Assembly (NCBI GenBank): GCA_050693875.1
Contig: JBOGWP010000144.1
Location: forward strand, 1 to 39,569
DNA length: 39,569 nt
From: JBOGWP01 sp050693875
Lineage (GTDB): Bacteria; Actinomycetota; CADDZG01; JAHWKV01; JBOGWP01
Reading direction: 5' to 3'
The number at the start of each line of letters is the position of its first letter. The stretch's first letter is position 1. Under the pieces are notes generated by a model. The model had not been told where the DNA came from. It did no database searches and was given only the letters and a program-made list of their open reading frames with translations. This document shows, piece by piece, positions 24,472-33,770 of the stretch. Made by a program: the position numbers and the translations under genes.

Positions 24472-24882
24472 GACGCGCCAGGTCCTTCCGGTTGGCCCGG
24501 CGCATCGCAGCCGCCATCATCGGCCCCGCGAGCTTGGAGAAGCCGGATGGGGATCCGCGGTTGCCCAAGCTCATCCGGGTTCCACCTTCCGGCGTGTCAC
24601 GCGACGAGTAGGTGGTCTCCATCGCAAACGGCCCTTGCGATGTGCTCATGGGCGTTCGGTTGGGACCAGCTCCCTGACTTCGTCGGTGTAAGCAAGCCGG
24701 CGTCTCAGAAACTCCGCGACGAGCTGGATCCTCGACCCGAGGCGCAACGGCTTCGGCGACTCTCACTCGACGGCTTTGATGTTCTCGAACCACGACGTGG
24801 CGTTGTCGGGATCGGAGGCGAACGCGGCCACCTCGGAACGCGGGCGGTCGATGTCGATCTCGGTTTGGAAGTCGGCGCTCAT
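24431..24882 (-). pseudogene. SRPBCC-family protein with an in-frame TGA and a frameshift
   Basis: Starts at ATG 24882 after GAGGAGCAGCAC and reads MSADFQTEIDIDRPRSEVAA then ATSWFENIKAVE, a typical polyketide-cyclase-like START fold. Codon 40 is TGA (24763-24765) where relatives have Trp (AVEW...SPKPL). Reading on, LRLGSRIQLVAEFLRRRLAY is well conserved, then a frameshift near 24655 is needed to reach FAMETTYSSRDTPEGGTRMS and the end RANRKDLARLRSIFES. With both lesions corrected it would be about 150 residues, normal for a single-domain SRPBCC protein. These domains bind lipids or other hydrophobic molecules. It lies 28 bases downstream of a second SRPBCC gene and belongs to the ArsR-led operon. 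Confidence 0.72.
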
Positions 24883-24910
24883 GTGCTGCTCCTCAAGATT
24901 TGCCTACTCC

Positions 24911-25346
24911 TCAGGACGCTCGGATCTCGCCCGCGAGGACCTCTACAAGGCGGTCGACGATGGACCCCCAACCCCCCCCGGTGCGAGGCGTCGTACGGAA
25001 GACGCTCGTGGACGAGGAGCAGATGGATTTCAGGTCCGTGGGGCCCGTGCCGGCTGCGGTCGACCGCGACGACGCTGTCCGGTGTAGGGCCAGGTGAACG
25101 ACAGGCGGCCGGGTGGATCGACCACGAGGTACTCGCCGGTGTGATCGATGCGCATGTCGTCGCCCACCATCACGACGCGGAACCTCCACCTACGCGGACG
25201 TCGGCCTCGACCTCGGCGCGGCCCGTCGGGGCGAGCCACTGCCCCATCGAGGCGGGGTCGGTCCACGCGCTGAAGACCTCCTCGATCGAGGCGTGGAGCA
25301 GGCGCTCCACAGCGACATGCGCCGGGCCGGCCTCTTGATCCCTCAC
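24911..25346 (-). pseudogene. AHSA1/SRPBCC protein, several frameshifts
   Basis: The GTG at 25346 overlaps the ArsR stop (GTGA), as in intact ArsR-SRPBCC operons. The first part reads VERLLHASIEEVFSAWTDPA, then SMGQWLAPTGRAEVEADVRV, the usual AHSA1 N-terminus. A second frame gives MRIDHTGEYLVVDPPGRLSF and TWPY, and the last gives GGWGSIVDRLVEVLAGEIRA before the stop at 24911. At least three breaks (near 25190, 25080 and 24980) separate them. Corrected length would be about 145 residues. The protein is probably a small-molecule-binding partner co-regulated with the ArsR repressor; no specific ligand can be proposed. The conserved blocks in three frames argue for recent or artefactual breaks. 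Confidence 0.68.
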
Positions 25347-25672
25347 CTGCGGGTCTCGAGATGGGCTTCCAGCGCGTCGAGGCGCGACCCCCAGAACGAC
25401 CGGTCCAATCTCGTGCCTCGGCGAGGACGTGGTTGCTCGAGCGACAGGAGGTGATCCCGGCCGAGGACGCTCCGGGTCACGAGCCCGGCCGACTCCAGCA
25501 TCCGGATGTGTGGTGCGGCCAGCGAGACGTCGAATGGTCCGGCGAGGCTTGTGACGCGTGTCGGTCCGGCCCTGAGCCGTTCCAGCATCTCGCGGCGAAT
25601 GCGATGGGCGAGCGCCGCGTAAGTCCGGTCGAGGGTCTCCGCGGAACGTTCAACCATAGGGTTGAATGACAT
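25343..25672 (-). CDS. ArsR/SmtB-family transcriptional regulator
   Basis: 109 residues, starting MSFNPMVERSAETLDRTYAA after GGGGAGCGC; an upstream in-frame extension lacks a ribosome site. The winged helix is clear: LAHRIRREMLERLRAGPTRV, then LAGPFDVSLAAPHIRMLESAGLVTRS with the recognition helix, and a wing RDHLLSLEQPRPRRG. The C-terminal WGSRLDALEAHLETRR is characteristic of the ArsR subgroup paired with AHSA1 proteins. No cysteine metal site (such as CVC) is present, so metal sensing is unlikely; these regulators usually respond to unknown small molecules. It overlaps the SRPBCC gene by four bases and probably represses its own operon. The frame is intact. Confidence 0.9.
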   Translation of the reverse strand: MSFNPMVERSAETLDRTYAALAHRIRREMLERLRAGPTRVTSLAGPFDVSLAAPHIRMLESAGLVTRSVLGRDHLLSLEQPRPRRGTRLDRSFWGSRLDALEAHLETRR

Positions 25673-25703
25673 GCGCTCCCCCGCGTGAAGGAAAGTCGAG
25701 GGG

Positions 25704-26782
25704 TCAAGCGGCACACTCCTTTGGAGGTGTCATCGTGACCAGGCCGTCGTTCGCTGAGACGTAGAGCGCGGCCGAGTCGGCGACGAGGGTACCCGCTCCG
25801 TCGAGGGCCTCGGCGTGGCGGAGTTCCCCACTGCTCGAATCTGCGCAGGCGATCCCATCGCGTCGACGATCCACAGAATCCCCCCTGCCGCGAAGCCCGC
25901 CACCGCGTTCGTCCCGAGGTTCGAGTCCGGCTCGGGCACGATCTGGGCGACCTGCCGGAGGTCGCCGGCTCGGAGACGTACAAGGGCTCCATGCATCCCG
26001 GTGGGGTAGGAGACCCAAACTCCGTCGCTCGTCGACGTGAGGCGTGCTCCGCCCCCGGAGGCACCCTCGAGGCCGGCCGATCGCAGCCGCAAGGCTCCGG
26101 TCAGAGGATGTCGCTTGGTCACGAATAGGCCCTCGTCCGACTCCTCCGCGGCGTAGAGGACATCGCCCCCAGGACCGACGCTGAGGCCCTTGATCTCCCG
26201 GTCGGTCCGTGTCTGTGTCTGCACCCCGCCCCCCGCCGGATCGATCCGGACGAGGGCGCGCCCGAAGCCCGCCCATAGAGCCGCGGGGTCGGCGGCGAGC
26301 TCTGCGACGGCGCGAACCGGCACACCGGGGTCGGGAAGCTCCAGCTGCTGCTGCAGGGCCAGCGAACGGGCGTCGAGCCGGTAGAGGATGCGACTGTCCG
26401 GCGCTTCCGCGTCGCCCCAGGCCCCCCGCAACCCAGAGCGAGCCGGCCGAAAGCAGACCACCCGAGCCTCCGGGGAACGGTGCGCTGCGCACGACCTCCC
26501 CCGACCGCCGGTCGATGCGCGCCGCCCGAACCGGCCCGCCGAAAGTGGTGCGGACGATCGTGTAGGCAAGCGCGTAGACCGCGTCGGCGTCGAGCGCGAC
26601 CGGCACGACCGTGCCCGGCAGCAGGCGACGCCACGGCCCCGTGATCTGCGGGCCTGCGGGGGTAAGCGAGGCCGATGGTTTCGCCGGCCCCGGGAACCCG
26701 GAGGACGCCCTGCCCGACATGCCGGAATGGCGATGGCCGCGAGGCAGAGCGCGATCCCCGCGTAGCCCCGGAAGCGTCGCAC
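25704..26782 (-). pseudogene. Exported beta-propeller-like protein, about three frameshifts
   Basis: The GTG at 26782 starts MRRFRGYAGIALCLAAIAIP with ACRAG, a signal peptide that may be lipidated at its Cys. After a break near 26720 the chain continues PGTVVPVALDADAVYALAYT and VRAARIDRRSGEVVRSAPFP, then after a break near 26430 RILYRLDARSLALQQQLELP, ALWAGFGRALVRIDPAGGGV, LSVGPGGDVLYAAEESDEGL and GVWVSYPTGMHGALVRLRAG, and after a last break near 25850 it ends ALYVSANDGLVTMTPPKECA. The recurring pattern of small blades (L-W/Y followed by R-I/L-D-P/R-x-x-G) suggests a six- or seven-bladed propeller of the PQQ or WD type, likely a binding or scaffold protein outside the cell. It starts two bases after the glycerophosphodiesterase stop, so they form an operon. 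I do not recognise a named family. Confidence 0.62.
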
Positions 26783-26784
26783 CC

Positions 26785-27660
26785 TTACCGGGGCGGCGTT
26801 GCCGCTTCGTTCTGGTCGAATGCCACCGCCCGGCGCCGGAGCACCTCGGCGACGAGACTGGGCCGGTCGGTCATGAACCCGTCGACCCCGAGATCGATCA
26901 GCCGCTCGACTGTCGGAGCGTCGTTGATCGTCCAGACGTGGACGGCCAGGCCGGCGTCGTGGGCCGCCTCGACGAAGCCCCGGTCGAGCAGGCTGATGCC
27001 CCACATCCGGTCGGGCACCTGCACCGCCCGGTGCTTGGAGCGCCGGTGGGTGAGGCCGGTGAGTCGAAGCTTGGCGAGGAGCCAGAAGACGAGGGAGTAC
27101 CAGCGTCCCGCCGCGGTGTCGATGTGCGGCGCGCTCTCGGTGAACTTGTGGATCGTCCCGTCCCGGAAGGCGACCACGATGGAGGGCCGAGGGGGGTTGG
27201 CGAGCAGGAAGCGAGCCAGGAACCCTTCGTAGCCGGGGAGCTTGAGCTCCAGGTTCATCGGAACCCCGGGGAACTCCTCCAGCACCTCCGCGAGCGTCGG
27301 GATCCGAAACTGTGGGTCCGACGCTGCCCGCCCCCGGTAGATGTACTTCTCGGGAGGTGTGGCGGGGTCGTGGTCGTCGACCTTTCCCTCCACCCACCAG
27401 TAGGCGCTGTCGAGCTCCTTGATCTTGGCCAGGGTCTTTCGAGCAATCCTCCCGCGGCCGTTGGTCGTCCGATCGAGGGTGGTGTCGTGGCAGACCACGA
27501 GATGGCCGTCTCGGGTCTTGTGCACGTCGAGCTCGAGGCCGGCGGCACCGTTGTCGAGGCCCCGGTGCATCGCGAAGAGGGTGTTCGAGGGCCCCTCGCA
27601 TGCCCCACCCTGATGGGCCCAGTTGAAGATCCGCCGGGAAAGCCATGGGTTGCCGGTCAC
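26785..27660 (-). CDS. Glycerophosphodiester phosphodiesterase (GDPD) family
   Basis: 291 residues. I use the GTG at 27660 (VTGNPWLSRRIFNWAHQGG) because GAGGAGGTGAGGAC directly precedes it. The catalytic pattern is nearly standard: AHQGG with EGPSNTLFA in place of HRG...PENT, then GLELDVHKTRDGHLVVCHD with Glu, Asp and His, MNLELK, and the C-terminal VHVWTINDAPTVERLIDLGV and DGFMTDRP. It would hydrolyse glycerophosphodiesters to glycerol-3-phosphate and an alcohol, in phospholipid recycling or phosphate supply. There is no signal peptide, so it is probably cytosolic, although a hydrophobic stretch (WYSLVFWLLAKLRL) in the middle may associate with the membrane. The frame is intact. The following propeller protein is translationally coupled. 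Confidence 0.92.
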   Translation of the reverse strand: MTGNPWLSRRIFNWAHQGGACEGPSNTLFAMHRGLDNGAAGLELDVHKTRDGHLVVCHDTTLDRTTNGRGRIARKTLAKIKELDSAYWWVEGKVDDHDPATPPEKYIYRGRAASDPQFRIPTLAEVLEEFPGVPMNLELKLPGYEGFLARFLLANPPRPSIVVAFRDGTIHKFTESAPHIDTAAGRWYSLVFWLLAKLRLTGLTHRRSKHRAVQVPDRMWGISLLDRGFVEAAHDAGLAVHVWTINDAPTVERLIDLGVDGFMTDRPSLVAEVLRRRAVAFDQNEAATPPR

Positions 27661-27935
27661 GTCCTCACCTCCTCGCACGGGATGTGGGCAGGAGGCCTCG
27701 GTCACCTCCACCTCGCCTAACGGACAAACGGTACGACTCGGCGGGGGTTCCGGCCAAGGTTGCCTTCCCCCCTTTGCGTAGGGGTGCTAGTACCACCGCC
27801 GGTTCCGGGCGCTCGGCCCGCAAATGTCGCCTAACTTTTGGCTCGCCCTTCACATCGCCGTCACCGCCCCTGCACAAGGCCGGCCGAGCATTGGGAGTGC
27901 CTGAACGTCAGGCGACGCAAAAGGGAGGAGGCAGC

Positions 27936-28451
27936 ATGAGACGAACAGTCGCAGCGACCCTGGTCGGCGCCGCGGTGGGGCTGGCCGTTGCCCCCACGGT
28001 AGCAGCCTCGGCGCAGGAGGCCGCGCCGGCAGCGCGATGCGACGAGGGCCACTGGCCGGCGACCGTCCAGGGGAGGCCGCAGTCGTTCGAGACTGGAGGG
28101 GCCGGCGGGTACTACGTCTGGCACGATGAGCGAGGCTGGCACCTGCGGACGACCACGCCTCGCCGGACTCCGCACCTCTTCACCGGCACGATCGTCTCCT
28201 CCGGTGACATCAAGCTCGTCCACCAGTACCGCGACGAAGGACGCGACTCGGTCCGCGTCGGGGGGGCGAAGCTTTCCTTCTTCTTCACCACCTACACCGG
28301 GGTCGACGGAGTCGACCTCGTGGTCGGGTGCACCGAGTCGGTCACCTTCCGGGTCCGGGCCGGCGGGCGGATCGTTCCCTCGTCTCGGATCTGGCTGGGG
28401 GCGGGAGACCATGCACCGAACAACCCCTTCACGATCCACCGGATCGGCTGA
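27936..28451 (+). CDS. Small secreted protein of unknown function
   Basis: 171 residues. The ATG at 27936 follows GGGAGGAGGCAGC. A clear signal peptide (RRTVAATLVGAAVGLAVAPT, cleavage probably after ASA) precedes a mature domain of about 145 residues: CDEGHWPATVQGRPQSFETG, YYVWHDERGWHLRTTTP, TPHLFTGTIVSSGDIKLVHQ, LSFFFTTYTGVDGVDLVVGC, then VTFRVRAGGRIVPSSRIWLG and NPFTIHRIG. Two cysteines could form a disulfide across the domain. The alternating hydrophobic pattern implies an all-beta fold. I do not recognise a family; similar small exported actinobacterial proteins are unnamed. It converges on the frameshifted histidine kinase. The about 270 bases before it hold its promoter, but I cannot set the boxes. 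Confidence 0.82.
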   Translation: MRRTVAATLVGAAVGLAVAPTVAASAQEAAPAARCDEGHWPATVQGRPQSFETGGAGGYYVWHDERGWHLRTTTPRRTPHLFTGTIVSSGDIKLVHQYRDEGRDSVRVGGAKLSFFFTTYTGVDGVDLVVGCTESVTFRVRAGGRIVPSSRIWLGAGDHAPNNPFTIHRIG

Positions 28452-28483
28452 GCCAGCCGCTGAGGAACCGGGCGGGAGCCGAG

Positions 28484-30375
28484 CTACGGCACCGGAACGC
28501 GCCCCCGCAAACGCGTCCCGCGGCTTCGTGTCCACCTCGAGCGTTCCACCGATCGCGTCGAGGCGGTCCGCCATTCCTTGCAGGCCCGTGCCGTAGCCCG
28601 TCCGACTCGCGTCGAACCCGCGGCCGTCGTCTTCGATCTCGAACTCCAGGTACCCGTCGGTCTCGGCAAGGCGGACCACAGCCTGATGTGCATCGGCGTA
28701 CTTCCCAACGTTCTGCAGCGCTTCGAGCGCGCAGTAGCACGGCCGGCTCGATCTCCTGCGGGTAACGACCGATGCCGTCCGACTGCTGATGGCCACCGAA
28801 ACCTGCGGGCCTGAACCTCCAGTGCGACCGCGAGTCCCTTGCCGTCGAGGAGCGGGGGGTAGATGCCGCGGGCGAGATCTCGGAGATCCTCGATCGCGTC
28901 CTGGAGGGCGCCCTGGAGCTGGCCGGTCGCCTGTCTCACACGATCCGGGTCCTCGGCGAACCGCTCGAGAAGGCGGAGCTGGACTGCGTGAGCGACGAGC
29001 CGCTGTTGGGCGCCATCGTGGAGGTTGCGCTCCAGCTTTCGCCGCTCGCCGTCCTGGGCCTCGACGAGGCGGCGACGCGATGCCCGTAATTCCTCGATCT
29101 TCGCCCGGAGCTCCTCGGTGAGCCGCACGTTGCGGAGGACCAGGCCCGCTCTGCGACGCGAGGTCGTGGAGAAGCTTCTCCTCGGTATGGAGAGTGGCTC
29201 GTTTAGGGGTCTCGCTACCGCCAGCGCGCCGAGCAGCTCGTCGCTGTGCCGGACACCGACCGCTCTGGTGCCGCCGTCAGAGCCGAAAAACCCCGTACGA
29301 TATTACCTTGGCCGCGGGAGCCTCAGGAGGCCATGCAGCGACGGGGCGCAGCCCGCTTCCGACGCGGATCCAGACGTCGACGCGGGTGGCCCCGGTGGCG
29401 GCTCCCACGACCGACACCATGCGCTCGAGCACCTCGTCGGTACGCAACGTGCCCGCCATGTCCGCGGCGAAGTCGGAGAGGACCCGAGACGGGGTGGCGC
29501 GCTCGCCGGAGACGAGACGGCTCGCAACCCGCTGCGCCCGCAGGCGCAGCGGCTGGAAGAGCACCGCCACCGCTGCCGCGGCAACCACCATGAGGACGGA
29601 GCCGCCCCTGGGGCCGTCGTCGGGAGCCTCAAAGCGGCACAGCGGTGCACAGCGGCAAGCGCGACCCACTTGATCTGCCGGCGCTGCTCGCCGGCGCCGG
29701 AGCGGTACCGCACGACAAGCGCGGCGAACGCTCCTGCCAGCAGGATCACGGACAGCGGGGCCAGCCCGTCGATCGCTCCGAGACGAAGCGTCGAGAGGAC
29801 GCCCTCGAGCGACTGGATGCCGAACGGGCTGGGCAACCTCAGCGAGCGACTCCGGGCGAGGGGAGTGCCACGAGCCTGGGCCGCACGGCGAATGCACCGA
29901 GGTGCATCGCACTCGCCCCGATCCCATGCACGGCAAAGGCCCGCCGGCGCCGCGAGGGCAACGTCCCCTTCGGGAAGAGGAGAAGCATAAAGCCGATCCC
30001 AACGTTGAGCGGAACGAACACCCACTCCGCAAGCGCTCCGGCGAGACTTTGGGGCGGGAAGCGCCCCGGGATGGGTCGCGACGCCCACGACCGCATATGC
30101 CGAGGTCAGGCTCATGAGCGCGAGGCCGGGCGCCTCGCCGAGGAGCATCAAGCCGATCAGGTTGGCGGCGCGACGGACGATCAGCAGGCCGAGGGTGGCG
30201 TAGAAGACGCCAGCGACCGCGGCCCCCGCGCTCGCGTACGGTCGTCCGGCACCAGATCGCCCCACGCGACGGCCGTGAGCAGCACCCCGGCGATCCCGAC
30301 CACGGCGACCGCGGCGATCCAGAGCCCGAGCCCTGCGCCCACCCCGGTCCGCTCGCGAGCCATCACCTCAATCAT
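28484..30375 (-). pseudogene. Membrane histidine kinase (HisKA_3 type, NarL/LiaS-like) with GAF region, many frameshifts
   Basis: The start MIEVMARERTGVGAGLGLWI at 30375 opens a membrane half with helices such as WIAAVAVVGIAGVLLTAVAW, PLNVGIGFMLLLFPKGTL, LSVILLAGAFAALVVRYR and VLMVVAAAAVAVLFQPLRLR. A GAF-like region follows (LSDFAADMAGTLRTDEVLER, MVSVVGAATGATRVDVWIRV), then the kinase core: GERRKLERNLHDGAQQRL with the phospho-acceptor His, ALEALQNVGKYADA as N-box, and EIEDDGRGFDASRTGYGTGL with the G-box, ending GRVPVP. The pieces lie in different frames with at least six breaks; those in the C-terminal part fall near 28795, 28737 and 28520. A corrected protein is about 630 residues. Usually a LuxR-type regulator gene is adjacent; none is here, so this would be an orphan kinase. 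Confidence 0.75.
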
Positions 30376-30418
30376 CGCTCGCTATCGTGGTGCGGTGCCG
30401 GCGGCGCTATCGTTGGGT

Positions 30419-31204
30419 ATGGCAGGCTCCCCGGACCGCCCCACTGGATCGAAGTTCCCCCCGCGCGACGCCGAACGGCTGCTCGAGCTGCTGTGGGCCC
30501 GCTACGAGTCCGAGGTGCCCTACGCTCGGCAGTTCGTCGAGCTTGCGGGGGCTTTTCGCAACGATCACGTCGCGTTCCGCTCCCTGAAGCGGCCGGGGGG
30601 CGGGGTCGAGCTGCTCGGGCACGTCTTCGAACGCCTGGGCTGGCGGCGCGCGGGCGGCTACGAGTTTCCGGACACGCACCTCGACGCCATCTACCTGGCG
30701 CACCCACACGGGCTACCGCGGGTGTTCCTGTCGCAGCTGCTCGTCGAGCGGCTTCCCGGAGAGGCCCGGCGCATCCTCGAGGAGATCCCCCGCGAGCCTC
30801 CGCCCCCAACGGAGGTCGAGGAGCTGGCGGATTGGTTCTCGGGGCCGCAGGCACCGGTGCGCGAAGCCGACCTGCTGGCGCTCGACAGCGTGTCTCAGTA
30901 CGGGGCGTGGGTCCTCGCCTTCGGGCGCAAGGTCAACCATTTCACGGCCTCAGTCGACGACATCGAGGCTTGGGACCTGCGGCTGCGCGAGGCTGGCGTG
31001 CCGATGAAGCCGGGAATCGAGGGCCCCCAGGAGGGTCCGTTGCGCCAGACCGCCACGCTCGCGGCTCCGCTGCCGGTTCGGGTGGAGGGCGGGGGGGAGC
31101 GCCACCGGCCCTACGCATACCTGGAGCTGGCCCAGCGCCGTCCGGGGTTCGACGGCTTCCTCGGCGCCCAGGCTCGCCGGCTCTTCGACATGACGAAGCG
31201 GTGA
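30419..31204 (+). CDS. DUF1338 protein, HglS-like 2-oxoadipate dioxygenase/decarboxylase family
   Basis: 261 residues. The metal-binding pattern of the family is visible: His in FRNDHVAFRSL near residue 48, His in GRKVNHFTASVDD near 180, and Glu in PYAYLELAQRRP near 243. The HglS branch converts 2-oxoadipate to D-2-hydroxyglutarate using Fe(II) and oxygen in lysine breakdown; other DUF1338 members may act on other 2-oxo acids. No other lysine-catabolism gene is in the window, so the exact substrate is uncertain. The ATG at 30419 is chosen; an in-frame GTG lies a few codons upstream, and neither has a strong ribosome site. The divergent kinase starts only 43 bases away, so promoters overlap. 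The frame is intact. Confidence 0.85.
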   Translation: MAGSPDRPTGSKFPPRDAERLLELLWARYESEVPYARQFVELAGAFRNDHVAFRSLKRPGGGVELLGHVFERLGWRRAGGYEFPDTHLDAIYLAHPHGLPRVFLSQLLVERLPGEARRILEEIPREPPPPTEVEELADWFSGPQAPVREADLLALDSVSQYGAWVLAFGRKVNHFTASVDDIEAWDLRLREAGVPMKPGIEGPQEGPLRQTATLAAPLPVRVEGGGERHRPYAYLELAQRRPGFDGFLGAQARRLFDMTKR

Positions 31205-31339
31205 GTCAGACGGACATCCGCGACTGATCAGGCAGTCCCCGTAAACCTCTCGTACACTTGGGCCGATAAGAGGAGTGCCTGCCGCGCCCAATTCGTCAAG
31301 CCCGGTGGGTGAGGTCGCAACGATAAGCTGCGTCGACGT

Positions 31340-33697
31340 ATGCCCGGAGCCGACGAAGGAGATAGCCCGGTTCCTACGACCGGAACGGCACCGCCCCCGG
31401 ACGAGGCCGCAGCCGTAGCCACCGACCAGCACGGTCTCGGGGGCGAGCGGCTCTCCGACCCACTCGAGCGCGGGCGCCGCCTGTTGCTCGAGCGCGAGTT
31501 CGAGCTCGAGGCTGCCCGCTCCGCAGTGCAGCGCCTGACCGACGAGAAGCAGGTCGCAGAGGAGGCACTGATCCGGGCCAACCAGGCGCTCGCGGCCGAG
31601 CGGGCCGCGGTCAAGCAAGGTGAGGACCGGTTCGGGGCGCTCGTGCAATATGCCTCCGACGTCGTCGTGGTCGTGGGAGTCGAGGGGGCCATCACCTACC
31701 TCAGTCCCTCGGCCGAGCGGCTCTTCGGCTATTCGCCCGAGGAGATGGTCGGCATGAACGGGTCGGATCTCGTCCACCCGGACGACCTGCCGATCACCGT
31801 GGCGTGCTTCGGGCGAGCACGGGAACCGCGGTCGCGCTCGCAGGGGGAGTACCGAGTCCGCAACCGCCACGGCTCGTGGCGGTGGGTGGAGACGGTCTTC
31901 ACCAACCTGGTTACCGAGCCCGCCGTCTCGGGATACGTCCTCAACTCCCGTGATGTGACCGAACGCAGACTTGCGGAGGAGGCTCGGAGGCGCAGCGAGG
32001 ACCAGCTGGCCCGGGCGCAGGAGCTCGCCAAGCTGGGCCGGTGGGAGTGGCAGCTCGAAGGCGACCGCCTGACCTGGTCGGAGGAGATCGATCGCATCTT
32101 CGGGGCCGAACCCGGGCACATCGAACCGTCCTACGAAGCGTTCCTCCGAGGCGTGCACGACGAGGACCGGGCTCTGGTCGACGAGATCATCCGCCGGGCG
32201 ATCGCGACGGGCTCGGCCTTCGAGTTCGAGGCACGGTTCGTCCGGATGGACGAGACGGTGCGCATCGTGAGCGCCCGTGGTCAGGTGAGGCGGGACCACC
32301 GAGGCACGCCGACCGAGCTGTTCGGAATCGCCCTCGACATCACCGACCGAACCGCCCTCGAGGAGCAGATCCGCCACCGGGCCCTGCACGACCCCCTGAC
32401 GGACCTGGGAAACCGCGCCCTCTTCCTCGACCGCGTCGGCCACACCCTCCAGCGCCGCCCCAGCGAGGGCAGGCAGATCGCGGTGCTTTTCGTCGATCTG
32501 GACAACTTCAAGACGATCAACGACAGCCTGGGCCACACGAGCGGGGACCTGGTTCTCGTCGAGGTGGCCCGTCGCCTGCGGACCTGCATGCGGCCCGCCG
32601 ACACGATAGCCCGGTTGGGAGGCGACGAGTTTGCCCTATTAGTCGAGGAGGTGGGCGACCTCGCCAACGCGGAGCGAATTGCCGAACGCATCCGGGAGGC
32701 GCTCCGCCCCCCGTTCCATCTGCAGGGCCGCGAGGTGTACATGCAGGCCAGCGTCGGGATCGCCTATGCGGAGCCCGGAGCCGGCGGGGGCGAGGAGCTG
32801 CTGCGAAACGCCGACATCGCGATGTTTGCCGCCAAGCGAGGGGGACGCGGTGGGCACGCCGTCTTCCACCACGGCATGCACGCCGAGGCGCTCGACCGCC
32901 TCGAGCTCGAGGCGGATCTGCGGGTGGCCCTGCGCCGCGACGAGCTCTTGCTCGAGTACCAGCCCATCGTCGTCCTTGCAGACGGCAGGCTGGCGGGGGC
33001 CGAGGCCCTGGTGCGGTGGGAGCACCCCCGCCGCGGCCGGCTCTTGCCGGCGGTGTTCATCCCGCTCGCCGAGGAGACCGGACTCATCCACGCCCTGGGG
33101 AAGTGGGTGCTGGCGCGCGCCTGCGGGGAGGCGGCCGGGTGGAGCTCGGCTCCCGACGGGTCTCGCCTCTACGTGAGCGTCAACGTCTCCAGCCTGCAGT
33201 TCAACGGCGAGGGCCTTCTCGAGTCGGTGACGACTGCCCTGCGCGAGTCGGGCCTTCCCGCGTCGTCGCTCACGCTCGAGATCACCGAGTCGGTGCTGAT
33301 GGAGCGCACCGAGCGGACCCATCAGAAGCTCCGGGCACTGAGCGACCTCGGGATCCATGTCGCCATCGACGACTTCGGCACCGGGTACTCCTCCCTGAGC
33401 TACCTGGGCCTGTTCCCCGTGGACGTCTTGAAGATCGACCGAGCGTTCGTAGTGGACGTGGCGAAAGGGTACGAGGAGGCGGCGGTTGCCCGCGCCGTCG
33501 TCAGCCTGGCCGGACATTTTCGGATGGAGACTCTGGCCGAAGGGATCGAGGAGCCCGAGCAGGCTGCGGCGCTCCGGAACCTCGGGTGTGCTCTTGGCCA
33601 GGGCTACCTCTACGCCCGCCCGCTCGGGGCCGAAGCCTTTCGCGCGTTTATCGCCACGCCCTCGGTAACTCGGCTCCCCCCCGTGGAGCCAAGCTGA
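31340..33697 (+). CDS. PAS-PAS-GGDEF-EAL cyclic di-GMP turnover protein
   Basis: 785 residues, no membrane segment. A disordered start leads into a coiled coil (about residues 35-100), then two PAS domains (FGALVQYASDVVVVVGVEGA and LAKLGRWEWQLEGDRLTWSE, each with its PAC tail). The GGDEF domain near 345-510 keeps the active site (ARLGGDEFALL near 426), and RPAD lies five residues before it, fitting the product-inhibition I-site. The EAL domain near 525-775 keeps AEALVRW, NVSSLQF, TLEITESV, DDFGTGYSSL, DVLKIDRAFV and LAEGIEEPEQ, the full catalytic set. Both diguanylate cyclase and phosphodiesterase activities are therefore possible, with PAS sensing deciding the balance. The gene stands alone between a DUF1338 gene and convergent small genes. 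The ATG at 31340 has only a weak ribosome site. Confidence 0.95.
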   Translation: MPGADEGDSPVPTTGTAPPPDEAAAVATDQHGLGGERLSDPLERGRRLLLEREFELEAARSAVQRLTDEKQVAEEALIRANQALAAERAAVKQGEDRFGALVQYASDVVVVVGVEGAITYLSPSAERLFGYSPEEMVGMNGSDLVHPDDLPITVACFGRAREPRSRSQGEYRVRNRHGSWRWVETVFTNLVTEPAVSGYVLNSRDVTERRLAEEARRRSEDQLARAQELAKLGRWEWQLEGDRLTWSEEIDRIFGAEPGHIEPSYEAFLRGVHDEDRALVDEIIRRAIATGSAFEFEARFVRMDETVRIVSARGQVRRDHRGTPTELFGIALDITDRTALEEQIRHRALHDPLTDLGNRALFLDRVGHTLQRRPSEGRQIAVLFVDLDNFKTINDSLGHTSGDLVLVEVARRLRTCMRPADTIARLGGDEFALLVEEVGDLANAERIAERIREALRPPFHLQGREVYMQASVGIAYAEPGAGGGEELLRNADIAMFAAKRGGRGGHAVFHHGMHAEALDRLELEADLRVALRRDELLLEYQPIVVLADGRLAGAEALVRWEHPRRGRLLPAVFIPLAEETGLIHALGKWVLARACGEAAGWSSAPDGSRLYVSVNVSSLQFNGEGLLESVTTALRESGLPASSLTLEITESVLMERTERTHQKLRALSDLGIHVAIDDFGTGYSSLSYLGLFPVDVLKIDRAFVVDVAKGYEEAAVARAVVSLAGHFRMETLAEGIEEPEQAAALRNLGCALGQGYLYARPLGAEAFRAFIATPSVTRLPPVEPS

Positions 33698-33770
33698 GAG
33701 CGGGCTCGTCGCCCAGGGCGATCGATGCCGGATGGATCGGCTTCTGGTACTTCCCTCATCGCGCGTCTGC

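Noticed and set aside
24763..24765. Selenocysteine or reassigned TGA
   Set aside because: The relatives have Trp, no structured element is evident, and TGA is the normal stop of neighbouring genes.
27770..27800. Shared AGTACCACC element with the region near 7919 as a common regulatory site
   Set aside because: The match is short and lies in different orientations relative to the genes; chance is likely in such GC-rich DNA.
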